Below are positions 1-6,570 of a stretch of DNA of 8,880 bases, in pieces (position 1 is the first letter of the stretch; every line of letters begins with the position of its first letter). This DNA comes from Phocaeicola_A sp964580305. Its GTDB lineage: Bacteria > Bacteroidota > Bacteroidia > Bacteroidales > Bacteroidaceae. The notes under the pieces are model-generated. The model was not told the DNA's origin. It was given only the letters and a program-made list of their open reading frames with translations, and searched no databases. A program made the translations under genes and the position numbers. The stretch lies in contig CAZOKL010000086.1 of the NCBI GenBank assembly GCA_964580305.1, positions 1 through 8,880 of the forward strand, in the 5' to 3' direction.

Positions 1-3
1 GCT

Positions 4-681
4 TCATCTTATTGAAGCGCGTTCGATGTACTTGTCAATATTGACTCCGTTGTAAGAATTGAAATATTTGTCCTTGATGGTTTGATAGGCTTTCAGTGCT
101 TCATCTTTCTTGCCCAGCTTCTCATACACTTCGCCGGCCTGCTGCAACCAGATGGGGCTCAATGACTGGCTGTCGCTTTCTTTGGCTGCTTCCACCAGGA
201 GTGAAGCACCTTTTTCCAAATCCCCCTTGTGCACATAGCAGTTGCCCAACGCGCCTTTCACGGCCGGAGCCACCATCTGGTCGTTACCGCTGAATTTCTC
301 CAGATAGGCGATGGCTTCTTCATGTCTTCCCGTCTGTGCAAGGCAAAGACCGGCGTATGCATTGGCCAGGTTCCCGGCATCTGTTCCGCTTTCTTCGGCG
401 GCGATGGCAGCAAACCCTTTAAAGCTGAGTGAGTCACCGTTGAGGGCCATTTCATATTGGCGCATTGAGAAATATTCTTGTCCTTTGGCCAGCATGGTCG
501 AAGCTTTCAGTTCTCTGGGAGTGGCAATGAAATGGTCATAGAGCAACCATCCGCCGACAATAATCACCACGGCTATAATGACACCTGAAATCAACTTTTT
601 ATTCTTAATAAGGTATGCTTCTGAAGAGCTCAGGACCTCTTCCACGTCCGTCGCATTGGGAGTGTGTTTTTGTTCTGCCAT
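4..681 (-). CDS. Membrane-anchored TPR protein, YfgM-like architecture
   Basis: The 225-residue protein has a short polar N-terminus (1-30), one hydrophobic membrane segment at about residues 31-50 (rich in I/V/G, preceded by KNKK, so probably N-in), and a soluble C-terminal part. That part carries helical pairs resembling tetratricopeptide repeats at about 104-131, 138-168 and 177-207; the last is the clearest, with an LGKKDEALKAY core. This layout resembles E. coli YfgM, an ancillary protein of the Sec translocon and periplasmic chaperones, so a role in envelope protein handling is possible. That is inference from architecture, not from a recognised active site. The start ATG (679-681) follows an A/T-rich leader of about 40 nt downstream of a Bacteroidetes-type promoter. 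The gene diverges from the glycine cleavage operon, and its stop lies three bases from the window edge. A tandem small hydrophilic-domain TPR protein of other function remains possible. Confidence 0.8.
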   Translation of the reverse strand: MAEQKHTPNATDVEEVLSSSEAYLIKNKKLISGVIIAVVIIVGGWLLYDHFIATPRELKASTMLAKGQEYFSMRQYEMALNGDSLSFKGFAAIAAEESGTDAGNLANAYAGLCLAQTGRHEEAIAYLEKFSGNDQMVAPAVKGALGNCYVHKGDLEKGASLLVEAAKESDSQSLSPIWLQQAGEVYEKLGKKDEALKAYQTIKDKYFNSYNGVNIDKYIERASIR

Positions 682-729
682 TTTTATAGAGTCTTTTTAA
701 TATTTACTTGAATCTGTTATTTTGGTGGG

Positions 730-761
730 CAAAAGTAGTTCATTTCCTTGTATAATGGAAA
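730..761 (-). promoter_or_regulatory. Bacteroidetes-type promoter of the TPR gene
   Basis: Read on the minus strand, TACTTTTG (730-737) matches the Bacteroidetes -7 consensus TAnnTTTG exactly. A TTTC (758-761) stands in for the -33 TTTG with a 20-nt spacer, inside the usual 19-21 nt. The start codon is about 48 nt downstream of the -7 box, giving a short leader. The sequence match is direct; promoter activity is inferred. Confidence 0.65.
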
Positions 762-859
762 TTTTGAAGATTCTTTTTTGTCCCCTCCGGACGGAGACGC
801 CGGCGTGACGAATGTTGGCACCGGCACGCATGTCTGTCTGGCAGAGCCGGCAGGAGCAG

Positions 860-969
860 AAAACGGGTATATACGCAGTTGAAAATGCGACCGGACGCAG
901 TTAAAACTCCGTAAGGTCGCATTTTTAAATACATACGGTCGCGTTTCCAACTGCGTCCGGTCGCATTTT
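860..969. repeat. Five-unit array of a 22-nt repeat, two units forward and three inverted
   Basis: Exactly five consecutive 22-nt blocks fill 860-969. Blocks 860-881 and 882-903 read on the plus strand; 904-925, 926-947 and 948-969 read on the minus strand. Each unit starts RAAAYGSG (AAAATGCG, GAAACGCG or AAAACGGG), continues with about 10 variable bases (ACCGGACGCA twice, ACCGTATGTA, ACCTTACGGA, TATATACGCA) and ends close to GTTR (GTTG, GTTA, GTTT, TTTA). Units 882-902 and 949-969 form a perfect inverted repeat. The array sits between two divergent promoters and is therefore probably outside both transcripts. The same unit type recurs at 8001-8088. I do not recognise the family. Confidence 0.85.
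882..969. repeat. Perfect 21-bp inverted repeat within the 22-nt array
   Basis: The 21 bases at 882-902 (AAAATGCGACC followed by GGACGCAGTT) are the exact reverse complement of 949-969, separated by 46 bp that hold two further, less similar inverted units. If extruded or transcribed this gives a long stem. No T-tract suitable for an intrinsic terminator of either flanking gene follows on the relevant strand, and both flanking genes are transcribed away from it. Confidence 0.85.
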
Positions 970-970
970 T

Positions 971-1125
971 GCACGGGAAAGGAGCTGCGTCAAACAGGCG
1001 CTGACGCGCATCCTCCGGCACCCTTTCAGCTGCCTTGCCGCCGGAGGGGCGTCTGTCATTTTGTAGGGCCGGGCCGGAGTCCCTGCCTTGGAATGCATGA
1101 GGGGAGAAACAAAATGTTAGTCTTT
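971..1125. other. GC-rich spacer upstream of lplA promoter, no gene seen
   Basis: No credible ORF or RNA gene was found here. The only structure noted is a weak GC-rich stem, CCTCCGGC (1012-1019) with GCCGGAGG (1040-1047), around a 20-nt loop. It lies upstream of the predicted transcription start, so it would not be a leader riboswitch. The long minus-strand frames crossing 717-1021 are translations of the repeat and have no protein-like features. Confidence 0.5.
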
Positions 1126-1126
1126 T

Positions 1127-1157
1127 ATTGAGGGTATTAAAATAATCCGTATATTTG
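1127..1157 (+). promoter_or_regulatory. Bacteroidetes-type promoter of the lplA-gcv-lpd operon
   Basis: TATATTTG (1150-1157) is a perfect TAnnTTTG -7 element. ATTG (1127-1130) serves as the -33 element, with a 19-nt spacer. Transcription would start near 1162-1165, leaving a leader of only about 15-20 nt before the lplA ATG, too short for a glycine riboswitch. No other perfect -7 match was seen in the operon's intergenic gaps, so this is the likely single promoter for six genes. Confidence 0.7.
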
Positions 1158-1179
1158 GGGCGCGAAAGAAAATTGACGC

Positions 1180-2169
1180 ATGATGAAATATCTCAGTCTG
1201 CCCGATGACACCGAACATCGCCTGCCGTTCTACCTAGCGATGGAGGAATATGCAGCCCGTTGCCTCGATGAAGATGAATGCTTCTTCATGTGGCAGGTGG
1301 AGCCGACGGTCATCTTCGGGCGTAACCAACTCATTGAAAATGAAGTAAACCTGGACTACTGCCGCTCGCACGGCATCCAGACATACCGCCGCAAGAGCGG
1401 AGGAGGGTGTGTGTATGCCGACAAGGACAATGTCATGTTTTCCTACATCGTGCGGGCCGAAAACGTCAACTTCACCTTCGACCGTTATCTGCGCATGGTC
1501 GCTTTCGTCCTGCGCCGGCTCGGCGTTCCGGCCGAGGCTTCGGGGCGCAACGACATTCTTGTCGAAGGGCGGAAGGTGTCCGGCAATGCCTTCTATCACC
1601 TCCCCGGCAAGAGCATCGTGCACGGAACGATGCTGTTCAACACCGACATGGAGCACCTCGTGCGTGCCATCACACCCTCCAGCGAGAAGCTCGTGAGCAA
1701 GGGCATCGCCTCTGTCCGCCAGCGTGTGGTCAACCTTTCCGACTATGTGGACATTGACATCGAGGCCTTCAAACGTTTCATCCGCGAGCAGCTCTGCGAA
1801 GGAGAAATCTGCCTGACGGAGGCCGACGTGGCCGCCATCCGCACCCTGGAGCAGGAGTATCTGACCGACGACTTCATCTACGGCAACAACCCGTGCTACA
1901 CGTTTGTGCGTCGCGACACCGTGCCCGGGGTCGGCCAGCTGGAAGCTCGCCTGGAGTTGAAGAACGGGATGGTGAAGAAGTTCAACCTCCTGGGCGACTA
2001 TTTCCTCACCGGCGACCTTGACGGCGGCCTGCTCCGTCCGCTCACCGGCCTGCCCTTCACGCGCGAGGCATTCTGCAAAGCGCTTGCCGGCCTCTCTCCC
2101 GAATCGGTCATACGCGGGCTGGATGCCGGACAGCTCCTCCACCTCCTCTTTCAAGATGATGAATCCTAA
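1180..2169 (+). CDS. lplA: Lipoate-protein ligase A
   Basis: This cytoplasmic enzyme activates free lipoate with ATP to lipoyl-AMP and attaches it to a lysine of lipoyl-domain proteins. Here the obvious client is GcvH, encoded two genes downstream. The 329-residue length is close to E. coli LplA. Visible family motifs are RRKSGGGCVYAD (70-81), the substrate-pocket GRND (122-125), GRKVSGNA (130-137) with the catalytic lysine at 132, and HGTMLFN (148-154). The C-terminal accessory domain (about 240-329) is present, which argues for a full ligase rather than an octanoyltransferase such as LipM. Two adjacent ATG codons (1180 and 1183) could both start it; the first is taken. There is no Shine-Dalgarno sequence, as is normal for Bacteroidetes. 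It is the first gene of the operon and ends 20 nt before gcvT. By eye its third codon positions are clearly G/C-rich. Confidence 0.93.
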   Translation: MMKYLSLPDDTEHRLPFYLAMEEYAARCLDEDECFFMWQVEPTVIFGRNQLIENEVNLDYCRSHGIQTYRRKSGGGCVYADKDNVMFSYIVRAENVNFTFDRYLRMVAFVLRRLGVPAEASGRNDILVEGRKVSGNAFYHLPGKSIVHGTMLFNTDMEHLVRAITPSSEKLVSKGIASVRQRVVNLSDYVDIDIEAFKRFIREQLCEGEICLTEADVAAIRTLEQEYLTDDFIYGNNPCYTFVRRDTVPGVGQLEARLELKNGMVKKFNLLGDYFLTGDLDGGLLRPLTGLPFTREAFCKALAGLSPESVIRGLDAGQLLHLLFQDDES

Positions 2170-2189
2170 AAACATAAACGTTTCAAATC

Positions 2190-3287
2190 ATGGAAAAGAA
2201 TATTAAACGAACTTGTCTCTATGACAAACACGTCGCACTGGGAGCTCAGATGAGTCCCTTTGGAGGCTTCGACATGCCAATTCAATACACTTCCATCATA
2301 GAAGAACACAATGCCGTGCGTCATGCCTGCGGCGTCTTCGACGTTTCCCACATGGGCGAGGTGCTCATCAGCGGTCCCGATGCCGAACGCCTTGTGGGCC
2401 ATCTGTTCACCAACGATGTGCGCGAGATGCCGGTCGGCAAGGTGCTTTATGGCATGATGCTCTATCCCGCAGGTGGAGTGGTCGACGACCTCCTGGTCTA
2501 TAAGACAGCGGCCGATGCCTTCTTCCTGGTCATCAATGCGGCCAACATCGACAAGGACTTCGCCTGGATGCAGGAAAATGCCCAAGGCTTCGATGCCCGC
2601 GTGGAAAACCTCTCGGAACAATATGCCGAAGTGGCCGTGCAAGGCCCGAAAGCCGAGGAACTGATTGAGAAGCTCTTGCAGGTGAAAGTGTCCGACCTGG
2701 AGTTCTACACGTTCAAGGAAGTGGAGACCGACGGCCACAAGGTGCTCATCAGCCGCACGGGCTACACGGGTGAAGACGGTTTCGAACTCTATGGCGATGC
2801 CGCCTATATAAATAAGGTATGGGACACGCTCGTGAACTCGAAAGAAGTTGCCCCCTGCGGCCTGGGTTGCCGTGACACGCTTCGCTTCGAAGTGGCCCTC
2901 CCGCTCTACGGGCACGAACTCAGCGAAGACATCACCCCGATAGAAGCCGGTCTGGGCTCTTTCGTGAAGATGGACAAACCCGAGTTCATCGGCAAGGAAG
3001 CCATTGCCCGTCAGAAGGCCGAAGGCATCCAGAAGAAGGTGGTTGGCATCGAGTTGCACGAGAAGGCTGTCCCCCGCAATGGCTATGATGTTGAAGTCGA
3101 CGGCCAGTGCATCGGTCATGTGACCACGGGCTACCAGTCGATATCCACCGGCAAAAGCGTATGCATGGCCTTGATAGACAACAAGTATGCCGCACTTGGC
3201 ACGGAGGTCGACATCCGCATCCGCAAGAAGTTGTTCCGTGGCACCGTGTGCAAGAAACGCTTTTATCAGAAGAACTACAAGAAATAA
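2190..3287 (+). CDS. gcvT: Glycine cleavage system T-protein (aminomethyltransferase)
   Basis: GcvT takes the aminomethyl group held on lipoylated GcvH, releases ammonia and passes the one-carbon unit to tetrahydrofolate as 5,10-methylene-THF. The protein is 365 residues, the normal family length. It shows the N-terminal GAQMSPFGGFDMPIQY segment (18-33), FDVSHMGE (50-57), GGVVDDLLVY (95-104) with the acidic pair D99/D100 that includes the conserved catalytic Asp, the folate-site region YTGEDGFELYG (192-202) and CRDTLRFE (227-234), followed by the C-terminal barrel domain. This pattern separates it from YgfZ and from sarcosine or dimethylglycine dehydrogenase relatives. The ATG lies 20 nt after lplA and 33 nt separate its stop from gcvH, consistent with co-transcription. 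Confidence 0.96.
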   Translation: MEKNIKRTCLYDKHVALGAQMSPFGGFDMPIQYTSIIEEHNAVRHACGVFDVSHMGEVLISGPDAERLVGHLFTNDVREMPVGKVLYGMMLYPAGGVVDDLLVYKTAADAFFLVINAANIDKDFAWMQENAQGFDARVENLSEQYAEVAVQGPKAEELIEKLLQVKVSDLEFYTFKEVETDGHKVLISRTGYTGEDGFELYGDAAYINKVWDTLVNSKEVAPCGLGCRDTLRFEVALPLYGHELSEDITPIEAGLGSFVKMDKPEFIGKEAIARQKAEGIQKKVVGIELHEKAVPRNGYDVEVDGQCIGHVTTGYQSISTGKSVCMALIDNKYAALGTEVDIRIRKKLFRGTVCKKRFYQKNYKK

Positions 3288-3320
3288 TCTCTTAAGTATT
3301 AACCATAAATAGACAACAAA

Positions 3321-3701
3321 ATGAGTAAAGTTATCGAAGGTCTGTATTATTCAGAATCACACGAATGGGCTAAAGTGGAAGGTAATTATGGATATATTGG
3401 AATCACCGACTATGCCCAGCATGCATTGGGAAGCATTGTCTATGTGGATATGCCCGACGTGGACGATGAAGTGGAGAAGGATGCTGAGTTTGGAGCCGTG
3501 GAGAGCGTGAAAGCCGCCAGCGACCTCATTGCTCCGGTGAGCGGAAAGGTGATTGAAATCAACGAGGCCTTGAACGACCAACCCGAACTGTTGAACCAGG
3601 ATGCATTCGCCAATTGGATTATCAAAGTGGAATTGTCTGACTTGACAGAGCTCGACAGTCTCATGGACGCCAAGGCTTACGAAGCAACCTGCAAGGAATA
3701 A
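3321..3701 (+). CDS. gcvH: Glycine cleavage system H-protein (lipoyl carrier)
   Basis: This small acidic protein of 126 residues shuttles the aminomethyl intermediate between the P, T and L proteins on a lipoyl arm. The lipoyl attachment site is plain: GAVESVKAASDLIAPVSG (58-75) with the modified lysine at position 64, the same position as in E. coli GcvH. Other H-protein marks are HEWAKVEG near the N-terminus (14-21), GITDYAQHALGSIVYVDMP (27-45) and the C-terminal WIIKVEL (99-105). The presence of the whole T/P/L set next to it rules out one of the stand-alone GcvH-like proteins of lipoate relay. The leader is A-rich (ACAACAAA before ATG) without Shine-Dalgarno. A strong hairpin follows within 20 nt of the stop codon. 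Confidence 0.97.
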   Translation: MSKVIEGLYYSESHEWAKVEGNYGYIGITDYAQHALGSIVYVDMPDVDDEVEKDAEFGAVESVKAASDLIAPVSGKVIEINEALNDQPELLNQDAFANWIIKVELSDLTELDSLMDAKAYEATCKE

Positions 3702-3719
3702 GTGCATTCATCCAGAAAC

Positions 3720-3760
3720 GACACACGGACGGCGCCTCTGGCAGGTGCTGCCTGTGTGTT
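3720..3760 (+). promoter_or_regulatory. Stable hairpin between gcvH and gcvPA
   Basis: ACACAC (3721-3726) pairs with GTGTGT (3754-3759), GG (3727-3728) with CC (3751-3752), and CGGCGCCT (3730-3737) with AGGTGCTG (3743-3750) with two G-U pairs. The loop is CTGGC, with single-base bulges at A3729 and T3753. That gives about 16 base pairs. What follows is TTCACATTT rather than a continuous T-run, so it is at most a leaky terminator. An mRNA 3'-end stabiliser or processing site separating gcvTH from gcvP is equally plausible. Confidence 0.6.
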
Positions 3761-3780
3761 TCACATTTAAAAGTATGACT

Positions 3781-5103
3781 ATGAACTATAAATATTTTCC
3801 ACATACGGATGCTGACATCCGTCATATGCTGGAGCGCATCGGGGTGAATTCGCTGGACGATTTGTATGCCGATGTTCCTGAAAGCATCATATTGAAAAAG
3901 GACTACGACCTGCCTTCTTCAATGTCGGAAACAGAAATCAGGGATTTCTTCTGCAAGTTAGGCGCCAAAAACCAGCCTTTGACCATCTTTGCCGGAGGCG
4001 GTGCCTATGACCATTATGCTCCTTCAGTAATCTCACAACTCATTTCCCGTTCGGAGTTCCTCACGGCCTACACTCCTTACCAGCCGGAAATATCCCAAGG
4101 CACACTGCAATATATCTTCGAGTTTCAGAGCATGATATCCGAACTCACCGGATTGGCTTGCACGAACGCATCGATGTATGACGGCACAACAGCTGCCGCA
4201 GAGGCCATGCTCATGGCTGTTGCTGCAGGTAAGAAGAAAAATCGGATACTGATTTCGGAAACCGTGCAGTCGAACACGTTGGAGGTGGTTCACACGTATG
4301 CGAAGTATCACGGCGTACAGCTGGATGTCATTCCGGCAACAGATGGCGTGACCGACAAGGCTGATATGGAACAGAAGCTGGAGACTGGCGATGTGGCAGG
4401 AGTGATTGTATGTTCACCTAATAAGTATGGCATCATCGAAGATTTCACCGGGTTTGCCGATGCTATTCATGCCAAGAAAGGCTTGTTCGTCATACAAGCA
4501 GACCCATCGACGCTGGCTGTGCTGAAGTCGCCGGGTGAGTGGGGAGCAGACATAGCCTGCGGTGATGGACAGACGCTAGGCATGCCGCTCAACTATGGTG
4601 GCCCTTACGTGGGCTATCTGTCGTGTACGAAAGACTTGGTGCGCAAGTTGCCCGGACGCATCGTCGGTGCGACAAAGGACGTCGATGGCAAGCGTGCTTT
4701 CGTGCTTACCCTTCAGGCACGCGAACAGCACATCCGTCGTGAGAAAGCCAACAGTAACATTTGCTCCAACCAGTCATTGATGGCTCTCTATGTCACTATT
4801 TACATGGCTTTGATGGGCAAGCAAGGCTTGCGTGAGGTCAACGAGCTCTCTTACAGCGGAGCTCATTATCTGCATGACGGGTTGATTGCGACCGGAAAGT
4901 TTGAGAAACTTTATGACCGCCCCTTTTTGAAGGAGTTCACCTTGCGCTCACTCCTTCCGGCAGAAGCCGTGCAACAGAAGTTGCTGGCAAACGGCATATT
5001 CGGAGGCATTGAGGTGGAGAACGGATGTTTGTCATTCTGTGTGACCGAGAAACGAACAAAAGAAGAAATCGACCGATTAATCGCTACTATAAAGGAGATG
5101 TAA
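3781..5103 (+). CDS. gcvPA: Glycine dehydrogenase (decarboxylating) subunit 1
   Basis: This is the N-terminal half of a two-subunit P-protein; with GcvPB it forms the PLP enzyme that decarboxylates glycine and loads the aminomethyl group on GcvH. With the start at 3781 it has 440 residues, typical of GcvPA, and opens MNYKYFPHTDADIRHML like other family members. Recognisable segments include the glycine-rich FAGGGAYDHYAPSVI, the stretch YTPYQPEISQGTLQ, MYDGTTAAAEAM and GGPYVGYL. The PLP lysine is not expected here; it lies in GcvPB. The frame extends upstream to a GTG at 3745, but that would put the start inside the hairpin and add ten residues unlike the family. ATG 3775 (two residues longer) is the only serious alternative. 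The stop is 3 nt before gcvPB, implying translational coupling. Third-position G/C looks lower than in lplA. Confidence 0.94.
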   Translation: MNYKYFPHTDADIRHMLERIGVNSLDDLYADVPESIILKKDYDLPSSMSETEIRDFFCKLGAKNQPLTIFAGGGAYDHYAPSVISQLISRSEFLTAYTPYQPEISQGTLQYIFEFQSMISELTGLACTNASMYDGTTAAAEAMLMAVAAGKKKNRILISETVQSNTLEVVHTYAKYHGVQLDVIPATDGVTDKADMEQKLETGDVAGVIVCSPNKYGIIEDFTGFADAIHAKKGLFVIQADPSTLAVLKSPGEWGADIACGDGQTLGMPLNYGGPYVGYLSCTKDLVRKLPGRIVGATKDVDGKRAFVLTLQAREQHIRREKANSNICSNQSLMALYVTIYMALMGKQGLREVNELSYSGAHYLHDGLIATGKFEKLYDRPFLKEFTLRSLLPAEAVQQKLLANGIFGGIEVENGCLSFCVTEKRTKEEIDRLIATIKEM

Positions 5104-5106
5104 GCT

Positions 5107-6570
5107 ATGAAGTATTATGATAAATTAATATTTGAACTCTCCAAAGAGGGGCGTAAGGGCTACACTCTCCCGGAGAACCGCATGAAAGAATACGCATTGT
5201 CTGCTCTTCCGGACGGACTGAAACGCACTGACACACCGGAGCTGCCCGAAGTCAGCGAATTTGATGTTGTCCGTCATTATACGAACATATCAGCTAAGAA
5301 CTTCGGCGTGGACACCGGCTTCTATCCGCTGGGAAGTTGCACGATGAAATACAATCCGAAGATTAATGAGGAAATCAGCAGCCTGCCGGCTTTTACCGGC
5401 TTGCATCCCTTGCAACCGGCTTCCACCGTGCAGGGAGCACTGGAGGTGTATTACAATCTGTCGCATGCCTTGGCTGAGATTGCCGGTCTGGCGGAATTCA
5501 CACTTAATCCCTTTGCCGGTGCACACGGCGAGCTGACCGGATTGATGATCATGCGTCAATATCATATAAAGCGTGGCGACCTGAAGCGTACGAAAGTCAT
5601 CGTTCCCGACAGTGCGCACGGCACCAATCCTGCCAGCGCGGCAGTGTGTGGCCTGCAAGTGGTGGAGGTGAAATCCAAGCCTGACGGCCGCATCGACGTG
5701 GAAGACTTGAAACCGCTGCTTGACGACACGATTGCAGGAATCATGATGACCAATCCCAACACGCTGGGGCTCTTTGAGAGTGAAGTGCTCGAGATTGCCG
5801 AGCTGGTACATGCCTGCGGTGGTCTGCTCTATTATGACGGAGCGAACCTGAACCCGCTCCTCGGCAAATGCCGTCCGGGCGATATGGGCTTCGACATCAT
5901 GCACATTAATCTGCACAAGACATTCTCCACGCCTCACGGTGGAGGCGGACCGGGCTCCGGCCCTGTGGGTGTGACCAAGGCATTGGTCGACTATCTGCCT
6001 AACCCGCAAGTGCGCAAGGCTGCCGACGGCACGTTCTATCTTCATCATTCCGATGATTCGCTGGGACGCATCTCGGGATTTATGGGCAACTTTGCCGTCA
6101 TGATGCGTGCCTACACCTATATCTTGTCACTGGGCAAGGAGTATATTAAATATGTGGGCCCGCTTGCCGTGCTCAACGCCAACTACATCAAGGAATCGTT
6201 GAAAGACTGCTACTACCTGCCCATCGAAGGCATCTGCAAGCATGAGTTTGTCTTCGACGGACTTCTCGACAAGTCGACCGGTGTGACGACACTCGACGTT
6301 GCCAAGCGTCTGCTCGACTATGGCTATCATGCGCCGACCATCTACTTCCCCTTGCTCTTCCATCAGAGCATCATGATTGAGCCGACCGAGACGGAATCGC
6401 TGGAGACGCTCGACGAGTTTATCGACGTGATGCGCCGTGTGGCCAAGGAGGCTGTGGAGTGTCCCGACGATGTGAAGACGGCCCCACATCACACGCCGGT
6501 GCGCCGTTTGGACGAGACGACGGCTGCCAAACACCCGATTTTACGTTACCGTGACCTTGTAAGCCTATGA
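5107..6570 (+). CDS. gcvPB: Glycine dehydrogenase (decarboxylating) subunit 2, PLP-binding
   Basis: This catalytic subunit of the heteromeric P-protein corresponds to the C-terminal half of a fused GcvP. It has 487 residues. The PLP Schiff-base lysine is K271 in HINLHKTFSTPHGGGGPGSG (267-286). Other marks are GFYPLGSCTMKYNPK (71-85), AGAHGELTGL (137-146), the PLP-pocket DSAHGTNPASAA (168-179), MTNPNTLGLFE (214-224), the Asp in YYDGANLN (242-249) that should contact the PLP ring nitrogen, and the family-typical C-terminus with MIEPTETES and PHHTPVRRLDE. It starts 3 nt after gcvPA and its stop overlaps the lpdA start in an ATGA, so PA, PB and L are tightly coupled. All expected catalytic elements are intact. 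Confidence 0.96.
   Translation: MKYYDKLIFELSKEGRKGYTLPENRMKEYALSALPDGLKRTDTPELPEVSEFDVVRHYTNISAKNFGVDTGFYPLGSCTMKYNPKINEEISSLPAFTGLHPLQPASTVQGALEVYYNLSHALAEIAGLAEFTLNPFAGAHGELTGLMIMRQYHIKRGDLKRTKVIVPDSAHGTNPASAAVCGLQVVEVKSKPDGRIDVEDLKPLLDDTIAGIMMTNPNTLGLFESEVLEIAELVHACGGLLYYDGANLNPLLGKCRPGDMGFDIMHINLHKTFSTPHGGGGPGSGPVGVTKALVDYLPNPQVRKAADGTFYLHHSDDSLGRISGFMGNFAVMMRAYTYILSLGKEYIKYVGPLAVLNANYIKESLKDCYYLPIEGICKHEFVFDGLLDKSTGVTTLDVAKRLLDYGYHAPTIYFPLLFHQSIMIEPTETESLETLDEFIDVMRRVAKEAVECPDDVKTAPHHTPVRRLDETTAAKHPILRYRDLVSL

Noticed and set aside
860..969. CRISPR array
   Set aside because: The period is only 22 nt, with no full-length repeat alternating with 30-nt-scale spacers. Units switch strand within the array and no cas gene is nearby.
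717..1021. Two overlapping minus-strand frames (717-974 and 740-1021) in the left spacer
   Set aside because: They are translations of the phased 22-nt repeat and GC-rich spacer, with low-complexity recurring peptides and no family resemblance. Arrays of this kind are easily mis-annotated as hypothetical proteins.
682..1179. Glycine riboswitch controlling the gcv operon
   Set aside because: The predicted transcript leader is only about 15-20 nt, and no tandem glycine-aptamer architecture is visible in the spacer.
1234..3119. Long minus-strand frames opposite lplA (1234-2175) and gcvT (2166-3119)
   Set aside because: They lie antisense to clearly conserved enzymes. Their His/Val/Asp-rich sequences are what G/C-rich third positions produce on the opposite strand.
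3745..3780. Upstream GTG start for gcvPA
   Set aside because: It would begin inside the intergenic hairpin and add residues that do not resemble GcvPA N-termini. ATG 3781 (or 3775) fits the family.
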